Assembly: GCA_945925985.1 (NCBI GenBank)
Contig: CAMELV010000017.1
Location: 18,865-82,864 of the forward strand
Reading direction: 5' to 3'
Origin: Comamonas sp. lk
Lineage (GTDB): Bacteria > Pseudomonadota > Gammaproteobacteria > Burkholderiales > Burkholderiaceae_C
Length of the DNA: 64,000 nt
Every line of letters starts with the position of its first letter. The stretch's first letter is position 1. A program made the position numbers and the translations under genes. Of the stretch, positions 24,591 to 34,331 are shown in pieces. Below the pieces are notes generated by a model that was given only the letters and a program-made list of their open reading frames with translations, did no database searches and was not told the DNA's origin.

Positions 24591-26044
24591 GCATGATTTC
24601 GTCCGACAAGCAGCCTTACGAGACACTGTGTCTCTACATTGACGGAGAGTTCATCCACGGAGGTGGGCGCCATGAACAGGATGTCGTGGACCCCGCCAAC
24701 GGTCAGCTTCTGGGACACTTGCCGCACGCGACCCCTGCGGACTTGGATCGTGCCCTGGCTGCCGCCGAACGTGCATTCGAAACCTGGCGACTGGTCTCAC
24801 CGATGGAAAAGAGCCGGGTGCTGCGCCGTGTCGGCGAACTCACGCGTGAGCGCGCCCGGGAAGTAGGCCGCAACATGACCCGCGACCAGGGCAAACCACT
24901 GGCCGACGCTGTGGCGGAGCTCACACGCTGCGCCGACCATTGCGACTGGCACGCTGAGGAATGCCGACGGATCTACGGTCGGGTGATCCCCCCCCGTTTG
25001 CCCAACGTACGCCAGTTCGTGCTCCGCGAGCCAGTGGGCGTGGTGGCGGCGTTCACGCCCTGGAACTTTCCCTACAACCAGGCGATTCGCAAAATCGCTG
25101 CTGCCGTGGGTGCGGGTTGCACCATTGTGCTCAAGGGGCCTGAAGACACGCCAAGTGCCGTCGTGGCGATCGCCCGAATGTTCCACGAGGCTGGTCTGCC
25201 GCCCGGTGTACTCAACATCGTCTGGGGTGTGCCGTCCGAAGTGTCGCAGCACCTGATCACCTCACCGATCGTGCGCAAGGTGTCATTCACTGGCTCTGTG
25301 CCAGTGGGCAAGCAACTGGCTGCTCTGGCAGGACTGCACATGAAGCGCGTCACCATGGAGTTGGGGGGGCATTCACCCGTGATCGTCTGTGAAGACACCG
25401 ATGTGGAGCGGGCGGCGGATATGCTCTCGACACTCAAGTTTTCCAACGCGGGGCAAGTCTGTGTCTCACCAAACCGACTGTTCATTCATGCGAAGGTGTT
25501 CGATCGCTTCATGACGCGCTTCATTGACAACGCGAAAAAGATCAAGGTCGGCCATGGCTTGGAGCCAGACACCAAAATGGGGCCGCTGGCGCATGCGCGC
25601 CGGCTGCCGGTGATGGCTGATTTCATCCAGGATGCCACCGAACAAGGTGCCACACTGGCGCTGGGTGGTGAACGCATCGGCACAGTGGGGAATTTCTGGC
25701 AGCCCACAGTGCTCACCCATGTTCCCGAGACCAGCAAAGTCATGACGATCGAGCCCTTCGGCCCGATTGCACCCTGTGTCCCCTTCACCGACCTGGACGA
25801 CACCATCCGTCGTGCCAACAGCTTGCCCTACGGCCTGTCGTCGTACGCTTTTACCAGTTCGACCAAGAACGCGCTCAAGATCCAGAACGGGATTCAGGCC
25901 GGCATGGTGAACATCAACCATTTCGCAGGTGGCATCGCCGAAATGCCGGTAGGCGGCGTGAAAGACAGCGGCATAGGCAGCGAAGGTGGCAGCGAAACTT
26001 TCGACGCCTACCTGACCACCAAGTTCGTGACACAGATGGACTAA
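24587..26044 (+). CDS. NAD(P)-dependent aldehyde dehydrogenase, succinate-semialdehyde type
   Basis: A 485-residue ALDH-superfamily enzyme that oxidises a semialdehyde to its acid. The catalytic Cys is C292 in NAGQVCVSPNR, the general base E258 in MELGGHSP, and N160 lies in TPWNFPYNQ. The cofactor lysine region reads LKGPEDTPS, with Gly where the family usually has Pro. Best overall resemblance is to succinate-semialdehyde dehydrogenase (GabD) and related enzymes. It overlaps the upstream CoA-transferase and is followed 17 bases later by an omega-aminotransferase, a pairing typical of omega-amino-acid or diamine catabolism: the aminotransferase makes the semialdehyde and this enzyme oxidises it. 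Confidence 0.93.
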   Translation: MSMISSDKQPYETLCLYIDGEFIHGGGRHEQDVVDPANGQLLGHLPHATPADLDRALAAAERAFETWRLVSPMEKSRVLRRVGELTRERAREVGRNMTRDQGKPLADAVAELTRCADHCDWHAEECRRIYGRVIPPRLPNVRQFVLREPVGVVAAFTPWNFPYNQAIRKIAAAVGAGCTIVLKGPEDTPSAVVAIARMFHEAGLPPGVLNIVWGVPSEVSQHLITSPIVRKVSFTGSVPVGKQLAALAGLHMKRVTMELGGHSPVIVCEDTDVERAADMLSTLKFSNAGQVCVSPNRLFIHAKVFDRFMTRFIDNAKKIKVGHGLEPDTKMGPLAHARRLPVMADFIQDATEQGATLALGGERIGTVGNFWQPTVLTHVPETSKVMTIEPFGPIAPCVPFTDLDDTIRRANSLPYGLSSYAFTSSTKNALKIQNGIQAGMVNINHFAGGIAEMPVGGVKDSGIGSEGGSETFDAYLTTKFVTQMD

Positions 26045-26061
26045 ATACAAGGAATCTCACC

Positions 26062-27453
26062 ATGCTCCGCACCCATGACCTGAACGTCGCGCAGGACGTT
26101 GAATCGCTGTTTCATCCCTACACCCCATTGGCCAAGCAGCGTGAAACCGGCCCGCTCGTCATCAAACGCGGAGACGGTGTGTATGTGGAAGACGACCAGG
26201 GCAAACGCTACCTCGAGGCCATGTCGGGTTTGTGGTGCACGTCGCTGGGCTTTTCCGAGCAGAGACTCATAGACGCGGCAACCCGACAGTTCCAGCAGTT
26301 GCCTTACTACCAGCTGTTCAATGGACGATCCACTGAGCCGTCGATCGAGTTGTCGCACCGTCTGATTGAAAAGACGAAACACCTTGGCATGGCCAAGGCG
26401 ATGTTCGCCAATTCCGGCTCCGAGGCCAACGACCAAGCGGTCAAGATGGTGTGGTACTACTTCAACTCAGTAGGTAAACCTTCAAAGAAGAAATTGATTG
26501 CGCGGGAACGCGGCTACCACGGCGTCACGGTGATGTCCGGAAGTTTGACGGGACTGGCCGGCAACCACATGGATTTTGACCTGCCTTTTGGTGACCGCGT
26601 GTTGCGCACAGCATGTCCGAGCCACTACCACTACGGCAAGCCAGGAGAGACCGAAGTCGAATTTGTGGACCGCATCGTGACCGAGCTTGAGGCGCTGATC
26701 GCGCGGGAGGGCGCAGACACGATCGCTGCCTTCTTCGCAGAGCCTGTCCAAGGGGCTGGCGGTGTGATCGTTCCCCCCGCCGGTTATTGGGCAAAAGTGC
26801 AGGCGGTGCTGCGCAAGAACGACATTCTTCTGGTGGCCGATGAAGTCATCACCGGTTTCGGCCGTACTGGGCAGTGGTTCGGCTGCGACACCTACCAAAT
26901 CCAGCCGGACATGATGACGGTGGCCAAAGCCTTGTCGAGTTCCTACCTGCCGATTTCTGCGACCTTGGTCAGCGCGCGGCTCTACGAAGGCCTGACTGCG
27001 GGCAGCACCAAAAATGGCGTCTTCTCGCATGGCGTGACCTATGCCGGCCACCCGGTCTGCGCTGCAGTGGCGATTGAAGCACTGAAGATCTACGAAGAAC
27101 GCGACCTCGCTGCCCGGGCGCGCGGGCTGTCACCGCAGTTTTTGCATCGACTGAGCGCCTTGGAGGCCCATCCGATGGTGCATTCGACCCGGGGCGTGGG
27201 CCTGATCGGCGCGCTGGAACTGGTTCAGGACAAGGCAACGCGCAAAACCTTCGATCCCGCCAGTGGCATTCAGGCCCGGGTTCAAAGCGCTGGCCTTGAG
27301 CTTGGGCTGATTTGCCGCTCCTTGCGCGATATTGTGGCCATCTGTCCACCTTTGATCATCACGGAAAATCAGATCGACGAGTTGTTCGACAAACTGTGGC
27401 AGTCGCTCGATCTCGCGCACGCAGATGCACGCAAGGCCGGCCTGATGCCCTGA
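26062..27453 (+). CDS. Class III omega-amino acid aminotransferase
   Basis: A 463-residue class III aminotransferase. NSGSEAND is at 117-124, the cofactor Asp is D260 in ADEVITGFGRTG, and the PLP lysine is K289 in AKALSSSY. The N-terminal HPYTPLA and the AMSGLWCTSLGF segment place it with the beta-alanine/omega-amino-acid:pyruvate aminotransferase branch. It is distinct from the AGXT2-like enzyme at 16386 and lies in an operon with CoA-transferase, ALDH and crotonase genes. It likely converts a terminal amine to a semialdehyde with pyruvate as acceptor. Confidence 0.92.
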   Translation: MLRTHDLNVAQDVESLFHPYTPLAKQRETGPLVIKRGDGVYVEDDQGKRYLEAMSGLWCTSLGFSEQRLIDAATRQFQQLPYYQLFNGRSTEPSIELSHRLIEKTKHLGMAKAMFANSGSEANDQAVKMVWYYFNSVGKPSKKKLIARERGYHGVTVMSGSLTGLAGNHMDFDLPFGDRVLRTACPSHYHYGKPGETEVEFVDRIVTELEALIAREGADTIAAFFAEPVQGAGGVIVPPAGYWAKVQAVLRKNDILLVADEVITGFGRTGQWFGCDTYQIQPDMMTVAKALSSSYLPISATLVSARLYEGLTAGSTKNGVFSHGVTYAGHPVCAAVAIEALKIYEERDLAARARGLSPQFLHRLSALEAHPMVHSTRGVGLIGALELVQDKATRKTFDPASGIQARVQSAGLELGLICRSLRDIVAICPPLIITENQIDELFDKLWQSLDLAHADARKAGLMP

Positions 27454-27479
27454 CCGGTCAATGATTGTTAGGTCATTGT

Positions 27480-28220
27480 ATGGACATGGTACTGCTGACC
27501 CACCATGACGACGGCACCACGCTGATCACGATCAACCGACCTGAGCGGCGCAACGCGATTTGCGCGCAAACCGCGATCGAACTGCAGCAGGCTTTCGCGG
27601 AATTCGACCGCAGCGCACAGAAGGTGGCCGTCGTCACTGGCACTGGTGACGACGCATTTTCGTCTGGGGCTGACGTTAGCAAGCTGCCGGAGTTGTGGCG
27701 CTGCATTCCCACCCTTGGCATCACGACCGAGAAGCCGGTGATCGCCGCTGTGGCCGGCCATTGCGTTGGCGGTGCGCTGGTCATGACCATGATGTGCGAC
27801 TTGTTGGTGGCGGCGGACAACGCCAAATTCTCATACCCCGAGGCTGCGCTTGGATTCACGGGGGGCCTGATTGCGAGCCTGGCGGCCCGCATTCCGCACA
27901 AGGTCGCCATGGAGATGCTCTTGCTGTGCCGTACGCTGGGCGCTCAACGCGCCTACGAGGTGGGTTTTGCCAATGAGGTGGTGCCGGTGGGCCAGCAGGT
28001 GACCCGGGCGCTTGCATTGGCCAGGGAGATGACGGCGTTCTCACCCATGGTGCTGCGCACGCTCAAGCGTTTCGTGAACGACGGCGTGATGGCACAGGGC
28101 CCTTCGGAACGCATGGCCCGCGCCAACCGGGACTTGGCCATGGTGCGAGACAGCGAGGACGCGCGCGAAGCCAAACTGGCTTTTGCGCAAAAGCGCAAGC
28201 CCCAATTCACCGGACGCTGA
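27480..28220 (+). CDS. Enoyl-CoA hydratase/isomerase family protein
   Basis: A 246-residue crotonase. ATG 27480 has AGG seven bases upstream; a TTG at 27465 in the same frame is less likely. The oxyanion-hole segment is DAFSSGADVSKL. In AGHCVGGALVMTMMCD the position of the first catalytic Glu is Val, while the second Glu is kept in YPEAALGF. One-glutamate crotonases are often isomerases or other specialised enzymes rather than hydratases, so hydration should not be assumed. It is the last gene of the CoA-transferase/ALDH/aminotransferase operon and stops three bases before the convergent amidohydrolase gene ends. Confidence 0.9.
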   Translation: MDMVLLTHHDDGTTLITINRPERRNAICAQTAIELQQAFAEFDRSAQKVAVVTGTGDDAFSSGADVSKLPELWRCIPTLGITTEKPVIAAVAGHCVGGALVMTMMCDLLVAADNAKFSYPEAALGFTGGLIASLAARIPHKVAMEMLLLCRTLGAQRAYEVGFANEVVPVGQQVTRALALAREMTAFSPMVLRTLKRFVNDGVMAQGPSERMARANRDLAMVRDSEDAREAKLAFAQKRKPQFTGR

Positions 28221-28223
28221 CTC

Positions 28224-29849
28224 TCAGGCAGGAGAGACCCGCCCATGGCACACAGTGCCCCAGACGCCGACATCTTTGAGGCGTTCCGGTGGCACCTCCA
28301 GCGGATCGTCTTCAAGCACCGCGAAATCCGCGCTTTTGCCCACGCTGATCGAGCCAATCTCGCGCTCCAGTCCCAAGGTGTAGGCGCTCCCCAGCGTGAT
28401 GGCATGCAGCGCCTGGGGTACGCTCAGGCGTTCTTGTGGGCCCAGTACTTGCCCGCTGCTGGTGAGGCGATTGACGGCGCACCAGGCCGTGAACAAAGGC
28501 GCCATTGGCGTGACCGGCACATCGCTGTGGATGCCGAAGGGCAGGCCCAGGCGCTGCGCCGTCGCTGCCGCATTCATCCGGGCCGCCTGCGCCGGCCCAA
28601 CCGTCAGGGATGCATGGGCGTCGCCCCAATAGTAGATGTGGTTGGAGAACAGGTTCACACTGGCACCCAAGTCGCGTGCTCGACACATCAGGCCTTCGTC
28701 CATCAGCTGCGCATGTTGCAAGGTGACCCTATGCCCGCTGGAAGGCGCGATGGCCAAGGCCTGTTCCAAGAGATTCAGTGCGAGTTCCGACGCTTCGTCG
28801 CCGTTGGTATGGATGTGCAGTGGTACGGCCAGCTTCAGGGCGGCGACCATGACATCGCGAACCCATTCAGGTGCCACGTACCAGAGACCGTTGGGTGCAC
28901 CCTGGACATAGGCCCCCGCGCGCAGCCGGGCTGTAAAACCCTGTATGGAACCATCCATGACCAGCTTGAATTGCCCCATGCGAAGCAACTCGTGCGAGTG
29001 GGTGCGCAAATATTGAAGTCGCGCGAACAGGTCTTGCACGGGTTTACCCTGGCCAAGCATCGCAGGAATGAGCCGGACTGGCCAATGTGGCGTCCCGGTG
29101 ACCTCCTGGATGGCGGCCAAGGTCGCGTCGGTCAGTGAATTGGCCAGGTCAGTGACCGTTGTCACGCCGGTTTGCACGCACAGGCGGGCGAAATCCCGGA
29201 AAGCAGCGCGGTCAGAGCCCTGCAAGGCCTCGGCGATACCCAGCAGTTGCGCCGCCGGGCCAATCAGTGTGGAGCCGCGCAATTCGCCCACAGCCATGCC
29301 ATCGCTGTCAAGCGGCAGGCCAGCGTGGGCATGGTCTGGTGCGAGCAGTTTGACGCGGCGTAAGGCCTCGGTGTTGAGGTACAGGATGTGGTAACTGGCG
29401 TTGATCATCGCCACGGGCTCAGTCCTGCTGACCTGGTCCAGGTCGTGGCGAGTGGGTGGGCGCTCCAGGTGGATCGGGTCGATACCCCAAGCAAATACAG
29501 TCTCACCAACCCGGCTGCTGGACATGCCTTCGCGCAGACGCTCCAGGATGGCGCTGATGCTGTGAACAGGTGGCCAAAGGCGGCCGGCAGGATCGCGCCG
29601 CTCAAATTGCCCGCAATAGGCATAGCGCCAGGCGACACAGGCATCGGCATGGGCGTGGCCTTCCACGAAGCCGGGGAGGAGGACTTTGTCGGCAAAGCGT
29701 GAGTCGAGGGTGGCGGGACCCAGAGCCTTCAGGGTATCCAGAGACCCCACTCCCGCGATTCGGCCCTCAACAACTGCCACATGGGTGGCCTCAGGGCAAC
29801 TCTCGTCAAGGGTGTGGATGCGTCGAGCACTGTAAATCGTGGCGGTCAT
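28224..29849 (-). CDS. YtcJ-type amidohydrolase (paralogue 2)
   Basis: A 541-residue paralogue of the amidohydrolase at 18458. The start IYSARRIHTLDE, the metal motif H65-A-H67 (PGFVEGHAH), KLVMDGSIQGF, HTNGDEASELALNLLEQ, VTLQHAQLMDE, IHSDVPVTPMAP and GSISVGKSADFAVLEDDPL align almost without gaps. The second metal histidine is followed by Ala-Asp rather than Leu-Ser, so the substrate may differ. It follows the amidase gene by 21 bases on the same strand, forming a two-gene amide-hydrolysis operon. Cytoplasmic; substrate unknown. Confidence 0.9.
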   Translation of the reverse strand: MTATIYSARRIHTLDESCPEATHVAVVEGRIAGVGSLDTLKALGPATLDSRFADKVLLPGFVEGHAHADACVAWRYAYCGQFERRDPAGRLWPPVHSISAILERLREGMSSSRVGETVFAWGIDPIHLERPPTRHDLDQVSRTEPVAMINASYHILYLNTEALRRVKLLAPDHAHAGLPLDSDGMAVGELRGSTLIGPAAQLLGIAEALQGSDRAAFRDFARLCVQTGVTTVTDLANSLTDATLAAIQEVTGTPHWPVRLIPAMLGQGKPVQDLFARLQYLRTHSHELLRMGQFKLVMDGSIQGFTARLRAGAYVQGAPNGLWYVAPEWVRDVMVAALKLAVPLHIHTNGDEASELALNLLEQALAIAPSSGHRVTLQHAQLMDEGLMCRARDLGASVNLFSNHIYYWGDAHASLTVGPAQAARMNAAATAQRLGLPFGIHSDVPVTPMAPLFTAWCAVNRLTSSGQVLGPQERLSVPQALHAITLGSAYTLGLEREIGSISVGKSADFAVLEDDPLEVPPERLKDVGVWGTVCHGRVSPA

Positions 29850-29870
29850 GGCGCAATGGTCTCCGAGGGT

Positions 29871-31277
29871 CTACCAACGCGGGTCAATGGGTGAACGAAC
29901 GCCTTCATGGGCCTCGATCACCTCGCCTGCGTCGAGGCAAATATCCTCCCGGAACTTGGGCCCGTAGATCTGAACCCCCTGGGGCTGGCCATTGTGCTGT
30001 CCGATTGGCACTGCCAGCACAGGCAAGCCCAGCAATGGGGCCTGAAGCAAGTATCGAAACCCCTTGTCGATCACATAGCCCATATCCCGTGCATCATGGT
30101 CAGGCAACATCGTGTGCGCCGCACTCACCGGTGTAATGATCAGGGGATAGGTTTCCATGAACTCGTTCCATTGCCGCATCAGCGTGTGGCGCTCGGCCAG
30201 TGCAGCCCAGTAGTCGGTTACCGTGACGGGTTTGCGTGTGGCCCACCATGCTGTCATGGTGCGGGTCAATTCATCGTCGTCGACGACCGGCAACATCGGT
30301 TCGAGCGCTGCCCGAATCTCATGCATGCCAATATCGTCCCAGAGCTCGAATGCCCGAACAAAGCCTGGTGGCGTGGCTTCTTCCACGACATAACCAGCCT
30401 CCCGCAGATAACTGCCAGCCTGACGCACTGCAGCCAGCGCCGACGGATCCACATCGGTGCCCAAGCGCTCAGTGACCAGCGCCACGCGGGTTGGACGCGA
30501 CAACGGACTGCCTCGGAGCGGCACCGGCAACCACAGGGGATCTCCGGGATGACCGCGGCCAGCCATGACTTCGAAGCCCAGGCGTGCGTCGCGCACACTG
30601 CGCGCCATCGGCCCAGGAACTGCCATCAGCTGCGCGGCCATGCGCGTGGGGGTCGTTGCTGAACGGTTGTACATCGGGATGCGTCCAGGCGTCGTACGCA
30701 GCCCCACGATACCGTTGCAATAGGCCGGCCAGCGGATCGAGCCGCCAATGTCTGTTCCATGCGCGAAGGTGCCAACGCCAGCAGCAGTGGCAGCGCCTGC
30801 TCCGCCGCTAGACCCACCGCAGGTGACGTTTCGGTCCCACGGATTGAGCGTTCTGCCGTGCAGCATGTTGTTGGTCACGAGACGCATGGCAAATGCCGGC
30901 GCGTTGGTGCGGCCAATGACAATGGCACCAGCCTCCTTGAGATTGCGCACGACAGGCGCATCATGCTCGGCGAGATGGTTCTTGAGCATGCGCAGACCAT
31001 TGTCGGCAGCTTGCCCTTTTTGGTCGGCTGTGATCTTGATGGTGATGGGTACACCATGCAGTGGCCCCAGCGCTGCACCGCTGCGCTGGACCCGGTCGGC
31101 CGCGTCAGCATCGGCGAGGGCCTGTTCGGGGAACTGATGCACCACCGCGTTGAGTTTGGGGTTCACGGCGTCAAGCCGTTGCAGGTGCGCCTGCGTCGCC
31201 TCACGCGCAGAGACCTTGCCGGCGCGGATGTGAGAGGCCAGCTCGGTCGCGTCGAGTTGCCAGAGTTCGGATGTCAT
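29871..31277 (-). CDS. Amidase (amidase signature family)
   Basis: A 468-residue amidase signature hydrolase. The Ser-cisSer-Lys triad is visible as K81 (PITIKITAD), S156 (CGGSSGGAG) and nucleophile S180 (GTDIGGSIRWP), with the usual 24-residue spacing between the serines. Relatives hydrolyse small amides, indoleacetamide or N-carbamoyl compounds; specificity cannot be read here. No signal peptide. It is the first gene of the amidase-amidohydrolase operon and is divergent from the TPR protein across a 115-base gap that holds an A+T-rich stretch but no clear repeat. Confidence 0.92.
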   Translation of the reverse strand: MTSELWQLDATELASHIRAGKVSAREATQAHLQRLDAVNPKLNAVVHQFPEQALADADAADRVQRSGAALGPLHGVPITIKITADQKGQAADNGLRMLKNHLAEHDAPVVRNLKEAGAIVIGRTNAPAFAMRLVTNNMLHGRTLNPWDRNVTCGGSSGGAGAATAAGVGTFAHGTDIGGSIRWPAYCNGIVGLRTTPGRIPMYNRSATTPTRMAAQLMAVPGPMARSVRDARLGFEVMAGRGHPGDPLWLPVPLRGSPLSRPTRVALVTERLGTDVDPSALAAVRQAGSYLREAGYVVEEATPPGFVRAFELWDDIGMHEIRAALEPMLPVVDDDELTRTMTAWWATRKPVTVTDYWAALAERHTLMRQWNEFMETYPLIITPVSAAHTMLPDHDARDMGYVIDKGFRYLLQAPLLGLPVLAVPIGQHNGQPQGVQIYGPKFREDICLDAGEVIEAHEGVRSPIDPRW

Positions 31278-31392
31278 GTCAGTCCCTTCAGAAGGCGGTT
31301 ACGTCAATTTTAACTGGACCAGCCCTTAAAAGAAAGCACATACTTTATTATGATGTTCATCTGTTCAAATCTTTGATTCCGGGCGGTACACC

Positions 31393-32739
31393 ATGATGCA
31401 TGACTGTTTTGGCCTGCCGTTGACGGCGGGCGATGCGGCCGCAGTGCGGCATTACGATTTGGCACTGCGCAAGTTGCTGGTGTTGCGCAACGACCCTGTA
31501 GCGGAGGTCGATGCCGCTCTGCGCATCGACCCTGGCATGGTCATGGGTCATGTGCTCAAGGGACTCCTGTGTGTTCTGGGTACCGAGAAGTCTTTGCTGG
31601 CGGACGCGCGCTCGGCGCTGCAGGCGGGGCTGGCTGTCGCGCACGGAGCAAGCCCGCGAGAGCAAGGCCACCTCGCGGCGCTGTCGGCCTGGGTCGGAGG
31701 CCGGCTGCACGAGGCCTGTGCCTGCTGGGAGCGGGTGCTGGTGGCACAGCCGGACGATGCCTTGGCCATGTTCGCCGCGCACCAGGGCGACTTCTTCCTC
31801 GGGCAGTCGAGCGAACTGCGCGACCGCGTGGCGCGCCGGCTGCCAGACATTGAAACGGGCAGTTCCCTGGAGGGCTACTACCTCGGGATGTATGCCTTCG
31901 GGCTGGAGGAAATGGGTGACTACGCCCGTGCCGAAGCGTTAGGCCGCAAGGCGGTGCAGCGCGATGCCCAGGATGCTTGGGCCACTCACGCCGTGGCCCA
32001 TGTGTTGGAGATGACGAACCGCATTGAGGACGGTGTCTCTTGGCTCACCGCCACGGCGTCGGGCTGGGCGACCGACAACTTTTTCGCGGTGCACAACTGG
32101 TGGCATTTGGCGCTCTACCACATGGATCAGCAGCGATGGCCCGAAGTGCTGCGCCTCTACGATGAGCGTGTCCGTGGTGCCGATTCGTCGGTCGTTCTGG
32201 ATATGCTCGACGCCAGCGCCTTGCTGTGGCGCCTGACCTTGCACCGAGTGGACGTTGGCCAGCGCTGGCAGCGCATGGTGGAGGTTTGGGAGCCGCGTAT
32301 TGACGACGCCTGGTATGCCTTCAATGACTGCCACGCGATGATGGCGTTCGCTGGTGCTGGGCGCGAAGACTTGGCGCAAAGATTGCTGGCCGCCATGGCG
32401 CGCGCGACCGGCGGCGAGGCCGACAACGCTGTCGTGACGCGCAGCGTAGGCCTGCCGGTCGCGCGTGCATTGTGGGCATTTGCCCAGGGTCACTACGGGA
32501 CGTCGGCGGATATGCTGGCGCCTGTGAAGGCGATCGCCGCCCGTGCCGGCGGGTCGCACGCGCAGCGCGACCTGCTGGCGCAGACGTTAATTGCCGCAGC
32601 CGAGAGAAGTGGTCAGACGGCGCTGGCCCGCGCTCTGCTGAACGAGCGATTGGTCGCCAAACCGCAGTCTGCGCTCAACCGGGCCTGGATGTGGCGAGTG
32701 CTTGGGCATCACCAGGCCGTCCTGCCCGTCGCAGTCTGA
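31393..32739 (+). CDS. TPR-repeat protein, TTC38-like
   Basis: A 448-residue helical-repeat protein resembling tetratricopeptide repeat protein 38 (TTC38), a family widespread in bacteria and animals with no settled biochemical role. Segments typical of the family are RIDPGMVMGHVLKGLLCVLG near the N-terminus, AWATHAVAHVLEMTNR in the middle, and NWWHLALYHMD. No signal peptide, membrane segment or enzymatic motif is seen. In catabolic clusters such proteins often sit with amidases and amidohydrolases. Its 3' end overlaps the convergent acyl-CoA ligase gene by 31 bases, so the two transcripts must be antisense there. Confidence 0.88.
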   Translation: MMHDCFGLPLTAGDAAAVRHYDLALRKLLVLRNDPVAEVDAALRIDPGMVMGHVLKGLLCVLGTEKSLLADARSALQAGLAVAHGASPREQGHLAALSAWVGGRLHEACACWERVLVAQPDDALAMFAAHQGDFFLGQSSELRDRVARRLPDIETGSSLEGYYLGMYAFGLEEMGDYARAEALGRKAVQRDAQDAWATHAVAHVLEMTNRIEDGVSWLTATASGWATDNFFAVHNWWHLALYHMDQQRWPEVLRLYDERVRGADSSVVLDMLDASALLWRLTLHRVDVGQRWQRMVEVWEPRIDDAWYAFNDCHAMMAFAGAGREDLAQRLLAAMARATGGEADNAVVTRSVGLPVARALWAFAQGHYGTSADMLAPVKAIAARAGGSHAQRDLLAQTLIAAAERSGQTALARALLNERLVAKPQSALNRAWMWRVLGHHQAVLPVAV

Positions 32740-34331
32740 GCTGCCGCGCTGCCCTCTTGCGAGTTGCGCTTGAGCCGTAGCTTGTCGACTTTGCCGACGG
32801 GGAGCATGGGCAGCTCATCCAGCCATTCGAATCGCTTTGGAATCTTGTAGTTGGCGAGGCGCTCGCGACACCAGTCACGTATCTCCTGGTCGGGCAGTGC
32901 CGAGGCGCCGGGTTGGCGCATGAGCCAGGCCACGCCGACCTCCTGGTACACAGGGTCTGGGACACCCACCACGGCGGCCAGCGCCACGCCGAGGTGCTCT
33001 TCCAGACATTGTTCGATTTCGCGCGGGTAAATGTTGTAGCCGCCCGACTTGTACATCTCGCTGCGCCGCCCGACAAGGCGGTAGCTGCCGTCTGACAAGC
33101 GCTGCGCAATATCGCCGGTGCGCAGAAACCCGTCCGGCGTCATCGCGGTGGCAGTGGCCACGGGGCGGTTGAAGTAGCCCAGCATCATGGCGCCGTGGCG
33201 GACCGCAATCTCGCCTTCCTGCCCGTCGGCCACCTCCACGCAGTTGTCGTCAATCAGCTTGAGTTCTACATTGGGGTCCGGTTTTCCGATCGTGGTGGCT
33301 AAGGCTTCGTCGCTGAAACTATCGTCGGCCCAGGTCACGTTACAGACGGTTTCGGTCATGCCATAGACCGCCAGCATTCGCAGCCCCCGTGCCCGCACCG
33401 CACGCACAACGTCAATCGGCAGTGCTGCACCACCCCAGGCGACCAGCTGGAGGCTGGACAAGTCGCGGGTCTGAAAGTCCAGGTGCTCCAGTACCAGTTG
33501 CACGACCGTGGGCACATGCGCGAGTTGCGTGAGGCGCAGTTTCTCCACCAGCACTAGGTAGTGCGCCGGGTCGAAACGCTCATCAAATGCCAGCATGCCG
33601 CCGGCGATCAGGTTAGCGCAGCAGGTGTCGCCCACGCAGGCCACATGGTTGATCGGAAAGTTGCATAAAACGCGCGGTTGTTTGATGTTGGTTTGTTCGG
33701 CCTCTACCCCTGGGCCGTACACCAAGCTGCGGTGGGGCAGCACTGCGCCTTTCGGCGATCCGCTGGAGCCCGAGGTGTAGACGATGACCGCTGCGTCCCC
33801 GCCCTGCACCGCATCGCGCTGTGCCCGATGCTGGGCCGGCAGCGTTGCCTCTGCGACCCTCTGCATCAACGCAATGTCCTCCAATGCGCCAACTGCCGGA
33901 CCCCCATCAAGCCTGAAACTGTGTTCGATGAACTCGAACTCGCTGCGCATCCGGGCGATCATGCCGCTGAAGTCGCGACCTTCAAAGTCGGTGAGTGACA
34001 GCAGCACCCGCGGCTGTGCATCCGATATCACGTAGGCCAACTCGCGCCAGGTGTAGCGCGGGTTGAGGCCGACCCAGACCAGGCCGACCTGCACCGCGGC
34101 CAGCATGCTGACCAGGAACTCCGGGCGGGGCGTGGAGAGGACGGCCACCCGGTCACCGTGCTGCAGACCCAGACCGAGGAATGCACGTGCCAGCGCTTCC
34201 ACACGCTGCGCCAACTCGGCGTACGAGGTGAATACGCCTTCGAACCAGCAGGCGGACGCTTTAGGCGTCCTTTGGGCGTACAGATCGAGGTAGTCGCTGA
34301 TGCGCGGCAGAACCGGCAATGCCAGCGTCAT
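32709..34331 (-). CDS. AMP-forming acyl-CoA ligase (acyl-CoA synthetase family)
   Basis: A 540-residue ANL-superfamily ligase that activates a carboxylic acid with ATP and CoA. The P-loop is YTSGSSGSPKG (185-195), followed by YGMTETV, LRTGDIAQRLSDGSYRLVGR and KSGGYNIYPREIE. The late lysine is in LPVGKVDKLRLK near residue 520. ATG 34331 overlaps the stop of the MaoC-like gene (ATGA), so the long open frame reaching back through that gene is not coding. Acid substrate unknown; the two MaoC-like genes upstream suggest an acyl-CoA that is then hydrated. Confidence 0.92.
   Translation of the reverse strand: MTLALPVLPRISDYLDLYAQRTPKASACWFEGVFTSYAELAQRVEALARAFLGLGLQHGDRVAVLSTPRPEFLVSMLAAVQVGLVWVGLNPRYTWRELAYVISDAQPRVLLSLTDFEGRDFSGMIARMRSEFEFIEHSFRLDGGPAVGALEDIALMQRVAEATLPAQHRAQRDAVQGGDAAVIVYTSGSSGSPKGAVLPHRSLVYGPGVEAEQTNIKQPRVLCNFPINHVACVGDTCCANLIAGGMLAFDERFDPAHYLVLVEKLRLTQLAHVPTVVQLVLEHLDFQTRDLSSLQLVAWGGAALPIDVVRAVRARGLRMLAVYGMTETVCNVTWADDSFSDEALATTIGKPDPNVELKLIDDNCVEVADGQEGEIAVRHGAMMLGYFNRPVATATAMTPDGFLRTGDIAQRLSDGSYRLVGRRSEMYKSGGYNIYPREIEQCLEEHLGVALAAVVGVPDPVYQEVGVAWLMRQPGASALPDQEIRDWCRERLANYKIPKRFEWLDELPMLPVGKVDKLRLKRNSQEGSAAAQTATGRTAW

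Noticed and set aside
31278..31392. Operator between the amidase and TPR genes
   Set aside because: Only short, imperfect repeats such as GTTA-N9-TAAC are present; they are expected by chance in an A+T-rich gap.
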